Origin: Atriophallophorus winterbourni
Lineage: Eukaryota > Platyhelminthes > Trematoda > Plagiorchiida > Microphallidae
Reading direction: 5' to 3'
Length of the DNA stretch: 64,000 bases
Assembly (NCBI GenBank): GCA_013407085.1
Contig: JACCGJ010002793.1
Location: 37,705-101,704, forward strand
The notes beneath the pieces were generated by a model that was not told where the DNA came from, searched no databases, and saw nothing but the letters and a program-made list of their open reading frames with translations. Both the position numbers and the translations under genes were made by a program. Positions 32,765 through 41,589 of this stretch are shown piece after piece. Within the stretch, counting starts at the first letter, position 1. Every line of letters starts with the position of its first letter.

Positions 32765-33165
32765 ATTTTAGCACTTTTGTATGTATTTGACAATCAATGA
32801 AACGTCCCAAGTTGAGTGACGCGCAAAATCCCAGAGGTATATCAGAAGTCAAAGCGGATTTGTCTATAAAAGCGGTAGTGTATTTAGGCAATCAAAATAT
32901 AGTAAAAACACCTCAAATATTGAGGTCAACCGGGTAAAATCCGGGTCAATGTCAAAACAATATCGAGTACGTACCAAGTTACGTACACGAGTCAAAAATC
33001 AAATCAAGTTCAAATGTCCGAACGTCCCACGCAATCGAGATTACGACAAATTGTGCGCAGTAAATCAAGGTAAAAATAAGCAAAAGGGTCTGTAAAGCAA
33101 TAGGATAATGACAGGTCAGAAAAACAGTGTGGTAGGCGATATTGACGGAACAGAAAGAAGCAACA
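32765..33165 (-). repeat. 5' LTR of the BEL/Pao-like element
   Basis: 401 bp. Its outer end TGTTGCTTC abuts the TSD copy at 33166-33170. Confidence 0.8.
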
Positions 33166-33305
33166 GCACATAGCTTTACAAAAACCAAAGAATAATATGG
33201 GAATTACGAATAACATAGGTAGTAAAAACGGGATTTATTTGCTTACAGATCAGCTTAGGAATCCGGTAAAAATACATTGAAAGATATTCAGTCACATTAG
33301 TCTGC

Positions 33306-33835
33306 AGTTAAGTTTTCGCTTCTGAGACAGAAGCTTCGTCAAACCGAGTGCGATAGGAAAAGTTATCAAATACCAATTCACCGAAAACCTCTAGTTTATT
33401 CTAACACTAAACTGCTTATTGATATCCTAGTGGTGCTAATTCACGTAAACGAAGACAAGATCAAATTCACTATTAACCAGGCTCTGTTTTGAAATTGGCT
33501 GAGGTCAGTTGACCCTCTGACTCTCAGGTGCACGATTAAACGTGTATGTCAAATGTGAATGGAGTTACATAATGATTAAATCACACATATATGTGCGAAT
33601 CAGTTTAATTTAAGTTAGGATCTGTTCGTCACAGCGCACTATCATAGACATCCCTATCACAACTACGAGTTTTCGTGATTTTCACTGCATCTGCATGCAA
33701 GCGTTTCATTTCACCTCAATGTCAAGCCACAGTACAGCCATGCTTTGTCGTGGCTTGAACACATGTTGTTTTAATACGAGTCATGGATCATTGGTTCTCG
33801 GTAGACTGGACGTGTGAGCGATTCGTTTTGCGTTT
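33306..33835 (-). mobile_element. PLE-1-type fragment PLE-4 (3' end)
   Basis: The left edge repeats the PLE-1 terminal motif (TTCGCTTCTGAGACAGAAGC, near 33315). On the minus strand, near 33715-33670, the frame KRLHADAVKITKTRSC matches the end of the PLE-1 nuclease (ERLHAEAVEITKAG). EPMIHDSY near 33800 matches the QTLIRDSAL part. Heavily decayed and 5'-truncated. Confidence 0.65.
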
Positions 33836-34818
33836 CTTGTGCTCTCTAATTCTAATTTAACTTCACCTGGATGGCTATCATGTGTACACAGCAATTCAAT
33901 CTGTGAATTTCTGCCTATAAACAAAATAAGTAAAGCTTTTTGAAGGCAACTCATTCTCTAGGCTCAATAAAAACTCAGAAAAGTTTAACGTCTCTTATAT
34001 ATAAAGGTATACATATCGTACGTCGAAAGATTTTTTTTCTTCTTTCAGCATTCTGTTCTGCGTAATTGGCACCGTAAAAATATTCGGAAATCCATGGTCT
34101 ATATGTTGACAAATGTCTAGCTGGGCTCTGGAAGCAGATGACAGCTTTACAGATGGAACGAATTTCAGCGTGCCGCAAACTATTTACGGCGTGTAAATTC
34201 GCTTGAACATGAACTACTTTGTGAGTTGTCATTACTTGGTCACATAAAGAGACTTTGAAATGAAAAATATGTAGAACACTTAAGGATGCATGATCTCTGA
34301 AGAAGCATCTAATGCTTTCAAAAATCCATATTTCGAGGAATACATTTTTAGCTTTGTTCACTGTTACTAGGATCATTTTGTTTTTGGAAGATCTGAGCAC
34401 TTCAACAAACATCTCATGCAAATCGTTTGTTGTATCTTGATCAGATTCATTTATTTGTCTCTCGGATTTTGAACTATTCAGATTGGTCTATTACACATTC
34501 ACATATTATCTTGCGCGGTTTCTAATTTGTCTGCAAGTGTCATCTGATGCGATTTGGTGTTTATGCGGTTGCTTTAAACACCATTAACAATAATCCAATA
34601 GTAAGTTAATGGCTGTTTAGTCGATAGTGCTGACATACGCGCTAACTCAGAAATTCTCTAAAATGCAGTGTTTAATAGTTAGCAAATAGTTTAGTTTGAT
34701 TCAAGTTCAAGAAAACTGTAAGTGCAGTTTTGAGAGTAAATTTATACCAATTAAAAACCAATTGCATGCACACATTTTCGAATATATGATTAGAGGTTTT
34801 TATGTGTGTAGTAATGTA

Positions 34819-34861
<43 letters not shown>

Positions 34862-35506
34862 TTCCACCCTGAAATTATCTTTACTGTCATTTTGTCCGAT
34901 AATGGTTCTCAAGGGAACAGTATTCTATTTATGTCGTTTACATAACTCATCTTGTTATCTCCGAAAGTTCCGCAGTTTGCATTAGCCCAATATTCTGCTA
35001 ATTTTATTGCGGACCGCAACGTGACTGCGTTGTTTTTGAGATAATATGTATTAATTTTGTCTTTAAAAAATCTAATAATTCTGATTATTATTTTTAATAT
35101 TGCACGCATATTTCTTGTGAGTTAAGAAATAGGTAAGTTTAGGTGCACTCTAATACTTTTCTCAATAGAATATTTTCCAGAGAAAAGCATACTACAAAAT
35201 CATTTGTGGAAATCTTGGTATGATTAACACACTTTTTGCCAGGTTTGACTACAAAATTTGATAAGCTTAAGAGTGCACACAGTAATTTATTCCACAAATA
35301 CATGGCTGTGAAACCTTGAACTCTGTTCACTGATACGCTGACAAATGTTTGAGGATTGCCCTTGGTTGCATGAACCAATTAATTGTACGTAGTTACGAAT
35401 AACCTGTTGACCATGCTTTTTCATATCTGAGGATCATCGAAATGATTTCGAGCGCAAACAGAATGAGAACTTGGGGTTGCTTGAATCACGAATTTGTGAA
35501 GTCTTC
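33836..35506. other. AT-rich stretch with an (AT)n microsatellite and possible LINE relic
   Basis: (AT)20 at 34820-34859. A 148-codon minus frame from an ATG at 34421 to 33975 is longer than expected by chance but shows no motif. A minus frame at 35378-35139 reads FTAMYLWNKLLCALLSLSNF, reminiscent of the C-terminal WN.LP region of LINE ORF2 proteins. Both are low confidence. Confidence 0.3.
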
Positions 35507-35520
35507 ATCCGTTTCAAATA

Positions 35521-35886
35521 ACTCCGCCAAGGACGGTCCTAAGCCCGTCTGAGAAAGGAGGAGGGTTGGGCTTAGGGCTAGCAACCCTATCCCGTAAAAC
35601 CTACATTGCTACGGAAACGATGACAACAGATCCGTGGTTCGGTCATGTCTGCAGGATGGATCCCAGTTCGCATACGAAGGTAGCCATGCACTGGCATCCG
35701 CAAGGTAAACGAAAAAGGGGACGGCCCAAGGAAACTTGGCGCAGAACGTTGGAACGCGAACTACATGCACAAGGATTCACGGTGCAGACGGCAACGGAAG
35801 CAGCGACAGACCGGAGCCACTGGCGTGAAGTTGTCTTCGCCTCATGTGCCACCCGGCACGGAGAGGACTGAATGAATGAATGAATT
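35521..35886 (+). mobile_element. 5'-truncated LINE insertion, 366 bp, with 14-bp TSD
   Basis: Flanked by ATCCGTTTCAAATA at 35507-35520 and 35887-35900. Ends in a (TGAA)n tail just after the stop codon. The single frame encodes only the C-terminal end of an ORF2. Compact, clean boundaries indicate a recent target-primed insertion. Confidence 0.88.
35566..35871 (+). pseudogene. C-terminal piece of a LINE ORF2 protein
   Basis: The open frame has TTDPWFGHVCRMDPSSHTKV, PQGKRKRGRPKETWRRTLER and SHWREVVFA. This is the highly conserved C-terminal tail of RTE-like LINE polyproteins (GHV.RM, GKRKRGRPK.TWRRT, W). The RT and endonuclease lie upstream in a full element and are absent here. Different family from the RTE fragment at 40.0-41.5 kb. 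Not a host gene. Confidence 0.8.
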
Positions 35887-35900
35887 ATCCGTTTCAAATA

Positions 35901-36360
35901 CCTGTTTCTACATGTTGCGTTTGTAAGCAATTGCTGGATAGGTTTAACAAGAACAACCTGAGTTCATCCAGCAGTCGCTTACAGGGGCGACTTGATTGCG
36001 AATCCTCAAACTATTTCAAGCGCATGAGGATCCCGATCCAACAATCCTTATCTAATGAGTGAAAAACTCACGAAACCGGTCAAGAGAATGAGTGTCTCAT
36101 ACAAATGCATGCAATGTTCACAATTATGGGTTAAAACCCTATCTGCGTGTGTTTGGGCAGATGTGATTGAACGGTTTGCTCGTACCAACCTTATCCAACA
36201 GCGTCACAAGGGCAACTTGCTTACCATTCTTTCCCTGTTTCAAGACGTGCGGATCCTAATATTAATGTCAATACCAAATGAGGGCAAACAGCACGAAACT
36301 GGTCGTGGGGTTTGTGTGATAAAAATACATGCAAATAAAGATTCTTGCCTAGACCTGCTC
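35901..36360 (+). mobile_element. Family II HHR repeat, dimer
   Basis: Two units in tandem. HHR motifs have stem III at 36076 and 36299 (223 bp apart). Shared words with the 20.7 kb array include CTATTTCAAGCGCATG, ATTATGGGTTAAAACCC, TTGGGCAGATGTGATTGAAC and CCTTATCCAACAG. The first HHR has CUAAUGA (G5 to A) with a perfect 4-bp stem II GUGA/UCAC. The second has AAAUGAG in place of CUGAUGA. Both predicted inactive. Confidence 0.75.
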
Positions 36361-36603
36361 CTTCCTTATGATATTAGTTTTAGTATAGCAATGTTCTTAG
36401 GTAACGGATCAAACGATTGAATAATGGCCCGTACACATTTTTGAACACTAATAAAATATATGAAATTTTGTTTACACCATACGCGATATGGAAAAAATTT
36501 GTTATCAATTTCAATCAACTACTGGGATTTCGATCGAGTTTTCCTTAACGAAACCAGTTGAACGCAATAAAGGCACAATAAAATAGCTCCATGTAACATG
36601 AAA

Positions 36604-36609
36604 TTTATT
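36604..36609 (-). promoter_or_regulatory. Poly(A) signal of the small secreted-protein ORF
   Basis: AATAAA on the minus strand, 27 bp past the TAA at 36636. Confidence 0.4.
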
Positions 36610-36635
36610 TCATCGTGTATTAGATACGAGTCGAA

Positions 36636-36863
36636 TTAAACTTCAGCTGCAGTTCCAGTCAGTCGACTGATGAACAATTCCGGCCCACGTTTTGAGTTTA
36701 AAATTTCAGGGAAATTTCTTGGTGGATGCGAAATTACAGCTTGTTCGGGTATCAAAACCCAGCGTTCGGGTGAATTCCAATTTTCTGTCGCCGGGTGTGC
36801 TTGGATCGTCTGAAGGTCACGAAAGAGTATGAAAAAGATGATTGTCGCACAGACTGAAGACAT
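36636..36863 (-). CDS. Small secreted protein or peptide precursor, hypothetical
   Basis: A 75-codon ORF from ATG at 36863 to TAA. An in-frame stop (TAG) lies upstream, so this ATG decides the start. The N-terminus MSSVCATIIFFILFRDLQTIQA is a good signal peptide, with cleavage likely after IQA and a mature chain of about 53 residues beginning HPATENWNSPERW. There is one dibasic site (NSKR|GPELF). No cysteines occur after the signal, so no disulfide fold. A poly(A) signal AATAAA lies at 36604-36609, 27 bp after the stop. Upstream, TTATTTTTACAG|AAATTT (about 36896) could be a 3' splice site for a 5' UTR exon. No family recognised. Could be a neuropeptide-like or fluke-specific secreted protein, or chance. 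Confidence 0.5.
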   Translation of the reverse strand: MSSVCATIIFFILFRDLQTIQAHPATENWNSPERWVLIPEQAVISHPPRNFPEILNSKRGPELFISRLTGTAAEV

Positions 36864-37007
36864 TGCTTTGAGCGTATTTGGCTAAATGGTCACGAGAAAT
36901 TTCTGTAAAAATAATGGATATGTTGTATAGAACATTGATACCAATCTGCTACAAGGAGATACACCTTAATTGTTGCAAAACAAAATTGAATATACTGTTT
37001 AAAAAGT

Positions 37008-37078
37008 TTGTAATGTATCGGTTAGAGCAGTTTGTTGGTAACGCTTCGCTTCTGACACAAAAGTTCCGTCAGAAAAAT
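37008..37078 (+). repeat. PLE-1-type solo terminal fragment (PLE-5)
   Basis: TTTGTAATGTATCGGTTAGA, TTGGTAACGCTTCGCTTCTG, then ACACAAAAGTTCCGTCAGA match the outer 70 bp of the PLE-1 terminal repeat with about ten changes. Nothing of the element body follows. Confidence 0.7.
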
Positions 37079-37079
37079 T

Positions 37080-38050
37080 AGTCATTTTTTCAAGAATATG
37101 GTACCTGTATTCGGTCTATTCGATACGCTGTTCCTTTATGTTCATTTTGTCAACGAAACAGAGACAACTATATTAATTAAAATAAGCATTTGAAACATTG
37201 ATGGATGACGAACTTGGTATAACGTTGATGCTTTTGTTTGATAATATCCTAAAACGGTAAATTGAGATCAAACTCATGAACAAAGTCTGATTTAGCTTTA
37301 ATCAGTATAACGTTTATGAATGACACAAACATTACAATCTAAATGATTTGGTCCCGTCCAGTACGTACGCTTTGCTTTTATCAAGCGGAGGAAAGATGCT
37401 AATTGTCTAATGTTTGTGAAAAGGACAAGTGTATTGATTAATTAACATTAATGAACCGTTCAGACAATCATATTCAAAATTATACCGAATTTTGTACCAT
37501 CCGATTTTCACTAGCGGAGTACAAATTATTTCCTCTTGAATGTCGCATGTAGATGTTACTAATTCACCTATCTATCAATGTGGTCTTTTTGAAATACAAG
37601 TCCATACTTATAATTGAAAAATACGTAATGGTGTTCCAATCAATTTAGAGTCAGATATAGTGAAACTGAAATTCTCTAAATTTATTCTACATACAAGTAT
37701 TCTCCGGTGTTTAACTCTCCTGTGTAGAATGGAGAATGTTTTGCTATATGCGTATTAACACGAGCTAGCAGTTCCCATAACACATTCCAACAACCTAGTC
37801 AAGACTGACAGATCCGGATCACAAATATATTACCTGATGATTTGAAACGATATAAATCTGGCGTAACAGTGTTTATGATTACGTTCCGTCAAATTACGAA
37901 TGTACATTTGTAAAAAAATATTTCAGTGTTCACCAGATCACAATGAATTCTTGTGTTTGTTTGACAGTTTTAAAATGAGATGATTTCTCTGCATGAACGA
38001 TGAATGTATTTTTATTTTGAAGTTGAATTCCAACATTAATTTTTTTAACA
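37080..38050. other. No gene recognised
   Basis: AT-rich DNA, short frames only. Confidence 0.4.
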
Positions 38051-38062
38051 TGGATCATTTTC

Positions 38063-38125
38063 AAAGTAATGTTTCGCTCACATCCCCCGCACTTAGACTC
38101 CACCACCGGTTTTGGCTGTCTACCG
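38063..38125 (-). mobile_element. Family I HHR retrozyme, strongly 5'-truncated
   Basis: A 63-bp copy. Its left end AAAGTAATG is the family 3' end on the minus strand; its right end stops inside the ribozyme core. From stem II onward the HHR is readable (GACAGCC, AAAACCGGU, GGUGGAG). Imperfect flanking repeats ATCATTTTC (38054-38062) and TCATTATTTC (38126-38135) look like an eroded TSD. Confidence 0.65.
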
Positions 38126-38539
38126 TCATTATTTCGCATCAAGCTCTAGATTTCAACTCTTTTATTTACTGATTTTAATCTGACCCAATTCTATCTTTTT
38201 AAGCTAATAATGTATATCTCGATATAAAACACTGAATTGGATATCCTTAGCTCTAATCAATTTCTTTGGATCCAAATTTAGAAATAATTATTCATATTTG
38301 TTTGCCTTATGTATCCTTACGATTGGACCGAGTGATATGAAAGAATATTCCGTTATTCATGAATATTATTTGATAACATGTAATGCAAAACACATTTGTT
38401 CGCAAATTAATAATCCAAATAGAAATATGACATTGCAATTGCAATTCATTCATTTATGCGTTTCTAAATAACCCTTATTTACTTGGATTTAAATCCCACA
38501 CTATACGACCCAATTCGTAATTTTTGCACTGCTTGTTTA

Positions 38540-38750
38540 AGAAAGGTACAACTAGGATCTGTGTGCCTATAAACTGTGGAGAAATGGCAAACTTTGCTTA
38601 GACATTTAGGCCTCTGATGGAAAAGCTTGGCACCGCCGACCAGTTCAATCACACACAAAATGTGCTCTAACAAAAGTTCGCATGTGCCTGAAATTTTATC
38701 ACACAATACACACCCCCACGGACAGTTTCGTGTTGGTTGAAATTGAAGAC
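38540..38750 (-). mobile_element. Family II HHR repeat, minus strand
   Basis: Minus-strand words CCAACACGAAACUGUCCGUGGG (split HHR 3' half), GTGTGATTGAACTGGTCGG, TTTGCCATTTCTCCACAG and CACAGATCCTAG match the family II unit in order. The CUGAUGA box is lost. A 127-codon frame across it is a repeat shadow. Confidence 0.6.
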
Positions 38751-38889
38751 ATTCGATAGGAATATCACGAACATTATCCCAGTAAAATTGCGAACAAATT
38801 GTAAGCAAGATAGGAAATAGTAAACCTGAAATGAATGAGGTAAGAATCACCAAACGTTTCAATCACGTACGAGATTCCGAATGTAAATG

Positions 38890-39075
38890 TGCCAAGCCCA
38901 CAGAATTGACCAGATTGTTCGTGTAAGCCTTATCTATGTTCATGCAATGTTTACCATTCCTTCAATATTCCAAGACAGGCAGATCCTGATCCTACTGCTC
39001 CTAGATGATGCATCCCAACAACAAGGAAAAGGTTCTATGATGTGTGGTGAACATTCATGCAAATAGGGATTTTTG
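38890..39075 (+). mobile_element. Family II HHR repeat, plus strand, decayed
   Basis: TTGACCAGATTGTTCG, CCTTATC, TTTACCATTCCTTCAATATT and GGCAGATCCTGATCCTACTG precede CUAGAUGAUGC, a broken core. GTGTGGTGAACATTCATGCA follows. It forms an inverted pair with the copy at 38540-38750. Confidence 0.6.
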
Positions 39076-39079
39076 CTCT

Positions 39080-40013
39080 AAATTATAGTTTTAACTGATC
39101 TACGAATTTATGTGTAAATATGATCGAAAAGGTTGGTCCTGTCAGTAAATTAAATCAATAAATTAAAATTCCAATTTTGTTTATTTACAATAAGATACAC
39201 TGTTTGAAATAAAACCTCAAGTATCGTAATAACTTTCGATTCAAAGAGAAACTTCTTGATGATTCGATCTATAAATTTATATCATTTATAGGCATGTAAG
39301 CTATAGAAAAGCGTTAAGATTGTCCATTTACTAGCCGATATATTGTTAGCGATACATTTACTCAGATTGTTATTAAATACCTAAGATTGTTGAACTCATA
39401 TTAATAAAGCGAAGGGTTTACCATATTCAAACGCGGTGGTGTGCTCACGTATTCCAACTTTTCAAATTTGAGCTCTTCCTCCAGCTCTATAAACAAACCT
39501 CCTGTTCCATATCGCATTCTATTTCTAGTTAATGTGAGATACAGCTTGATCGGGTGTGAAAAATGTTTTAAAATCATACTTTCGTTGATGATTCTAGCGT
39601 CATTTGATCGAGCTTCGCCATTCAACATTAAATAACAATGTTTCCTCATATATTACGGTAATTAGCTTAATTAGAAATTAGAAATACTATTGCTAGTTTT
39701 CAAACCATATTCTCGTTTTCTTCTCAAAAACTCAAAATGCGTTGACTTCGTGAAGTGGTTAGGGTACGAAACGTAATGTCGTCGGTATTCCATTGTAACC
39801 TCCTTTAATTAATCACAAAATGGTGGTAATTTTATTATTCACCTTAACCTACATCAATGAAATATTTTGTCAAGATTACCAAATCTACCTTAATGTTAAA
39901 TGCGAATTACCATAACTAGTTATACATTGAAGTTATTCTTAAATACCTTCCGTGCATAGAACCATAATAAATAAATGAAGATTCATAGACGCATAAAATG
40001 GCATATTAACTTT
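39080..40013. other. Stretch with only the unrecognised ORF at 39401-39649
   Basis: Otherwise AT-rich and featureless by eye. Confidence 0.4.
39401..39649 (-). CDS. Unrecognised 82-residue ORF
   Basis: ATG at 39649, stop TAA at 39401. The protein is hydrophilic and evenly composed, e.g. NGEARSNDARIINESM, RNRMRYGTGGLFIELEEELK and KLEYVSTPPRLN, unlike the low-complexity translations of nearby chance frames. It has no signal peptide, membrane segment or cysteines to suggest a fold, and no clear splice sites or poly(A) signal beside it. It could be an exon of a host gene, a pseudogene or chance. Function unknown. Confidence 0.3.
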   Translation of the reverse strand: MRKHCYLMLNGEARSNDARIINESMILKHFSHPIKLYLTLTRNRMRYGTGGLFIELEEELKFEKLEYVSTPPRLNMVNPSLY

Positions 40014-40026
40014 TATATCTACATCC

Positions 40027-41324
40027 GTCGGCTATCGCCCATTCGGGAGTTACGTTGCCGTGAGGAACAGGCTGGATTCCGCCCGGGGCGAGGATGCGTG
40101 GATCAGCTTTTTGTCCTGCGACAGTTATTAGAGCACAGACACCTGTACCGGCGACCAACCATCGTAGCTTTTCTGGACATCCGGGCCGCGTTCGACTCGG
40201 TGGACAGAACTACTCTTTGGAACTGCTTGCTTAGGAGTGGCATCCCTCCTAAGTATGTCGCCATCTTGAAGGAGCTCTATTCTCATTCTTCAGGGAGGGT
40301 CAGGGTCTACGGCAGCCTATCGCCGGCGTTCCTCACAACCAGTGGCGTGCGCCAGGGCTGTCCGCTGTCCCCATTCTTGTTCAACTTTGCGATCGAGGAT
40401 GTCCTCCAGAATGCTCTCCGTAGCTTCACTGAGGGTGGGATCGAGCTACTTCCAGGTAACCGTGTCACTGACCTTGATTATGCCGATGACATTGCTTTGC
40501 TTGGTGATGATCCGGTGTTCATACAGAATGCCCTGAACCAGCTAGCATTGGAGGCGTCTAGGTACGGATTGCACTTAGCTCCAACTAAGTGTAAGGTTCT
40601 TCTTCAAGATTGGGAGGGGTTGCAGCCCACTCTGACGGTCGATGACCTCAGTCTGGACTGTGTGTAACAGTTCACCTATCTTGGTAGCTGCATCACGGCG
40701 GGAGGAGGGCTGGAAAGTGAGATCGGCTCTCGCATTGCGAGAGCTCGTTTCGCGTTCACCAGTCTAGGTCATCTCTGGAAGCGGTCTGACGTGAGTTTGC
40801 GACTCAAGGGGAGAGTTTACCTGGCCTCAGTCAGGTCGGTCTTGCTTTACGGGTGTGAGAGCTGGGCAGTACGCGCAGAGGAGCTCCGGCGCTTGGAGGT
40901 GATTGAACATCGATGTTTACGGAGGCTTGCACGAGTGTGGTGGCAACACCGCACTAGCAACGTTGAAGTGAGGCACCGTGTTCTATGTGGGGACAGCCTG
41001 ATGCTACGAGACCTGATCGACCGTTCCCGTCTCCGCTGGCTAGGGCATGTCTTGACAATGAAGCCTGAGCGCCTACCCTTCCGCGCGCTGCGTGTGTCGG
41101 TTGGCCCAGGCTGGCGGCGGTGTTCAGGTGGACAACCGCTGACCTGGAAGAAGGCCTTAAAACGCTTGACGTCGGGTTTAGCTCGGGTCGGACGAACGCG
41201 GCTTCCTGGGTGGGGTCCACGGGATAGTGAGTGTCTGTGGCTTGACACGCTGTCGACGATGGCTGAGAACCGGCAACAGTGGAGAGAGTGCATTCTATTT
41301 TGTGTTCCCCCCTCAAATTTGTGA
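40027..41324 (+). pseudogene. RTE-type reverse transcriptase and C-terminal domain
   Basis: One frame from the 5' truncation point to TGA at 41324, broken by a single in-frame TAA at 40665-40667 (family has Glu or similar before QFTYLGS). Motifs in order: QAGFRPGRGCVDQLF, VAFLDIRAAFDSVDR (motif A, catalytic Asp), SGVRQGCPLSPFLF (motif B), LDYADDIALL (motif C near 40470-40500), QFTYLGSCI, LLYGCESW, RWLGHVLTM and W near the end (QQWREC). These are typical of RTE-clade LINEs such as SR2-like elements of schistosomes. All catalytic residues are present, so only the truncation and the one stop disable it. Confidence 0.88.
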
Positions 41325-41474
41325 AAAAATATCCAAAAAAATAAAAAAAATCGACATGTGGAACAATGGACAAAAAAATTCCCCCTCATATTGTACCTTT
41401 TTTCTTTCTTTTTCTCGTCCATTGCCGGGTGGCACTTTTTCATTTTTAAATGATTGTGTAAATATATATATATA
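40027..41474 (+). mobile_element. RTE-type LINE, 5'-truncated, 13-bp TSD
   Basis: Flanked by TATATCTACATCC at 40014-40026 and 41475-41487. The 1448-bp insert is visibly richer in G+C than its surroundings and ends in an A/T-rich tail with (TA)n. It carries the RT and C-terminal part of one ORF; the endonuclease is missing through 5' truncation. Confidence 0.88.
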
Positions 41475-41487
41475 TATATCTACATCC

Positions 41488-41580
41488 CCGAACATACTAT
41501 CACGACCGGTTTCTGTCTGGTTGCCGTCATCAGGTAGAGACAGTGAATATTAAGTTTAGTGGGCCATTTGAACGGTGAAA
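41488..41580 (-). mobile_element. Family I/II-like HHR repeat beside the RTE insertion
   Basis: Minus strand: CACTGTCTCTAC, CUGAUGA, CGGCAACCAGACA, GAAA, ACCGGU, C17, GUGAUAGUAUGU. Core intact, but stem II has an internal mismatch and stem I only three pairs next to the core. The RTE TSD abuts the repeat, so the LINE landed beside or inside it. Confidence 0.65.
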
Positions 41581-41589
41581 TAAAAGGAA

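Larger units (their letters stand above)
31304..33165 (-). mobile_element. Internally deleted BEL/Pao-like LTR retrotransposon
   Basis: Two direct repeats of 393 and 401 bp (31304-31696, 32765-33165), about 95% alike, flank 1068 bp. On the minus strand they start TGTTGCTTCTTTCTG. A purine tract GGGGGGCGG sits just before the 3' LTR start. The 5-bp TSD GCACA is at 31299-31303 and 33166-33170 (6 bp, GCACAT, is also possible). LTR length is like that of the Schistosoma BEL element Sinbad. The internal part encodes a basic coiled-coil N-terminus then a stretch of unknown protein; protease, RT and integrase are absent. No convincing primer site was found after the 5' LTR. Confidence 0.8.
31256..33300 (-). 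mobile_element. CR1-like LINE 3' UTR fragment split by a BEL/Pao-like element
   Basis: 31265-31303 (CAATTTATTGGTCTAAAAAG) and 33171-33295 (AATAATATGGGAATTACG, ACGGGATTTATTTGCTTAC) together match the 3' end of LINE B on the minus strand (55960-56075). The LTR element at 31304-33165 interrupts them. Only the 3' UTR of the LINE is present. Confidence 0.7.

Noticed and set aside
38479..38862. 127-codon minus frame with a signal-peptide-like start and many cysteines
   Set aside because: It has no ATG (opens at TTG), and most of it is the translation of a family II HHR repeat on the minus strand.
40847..41443. 198-codon and 139-codon minus frames
   Set aside because: Antisense shadows of the GC-rich RTE reverse transcriptase, where stops are rare by composition.
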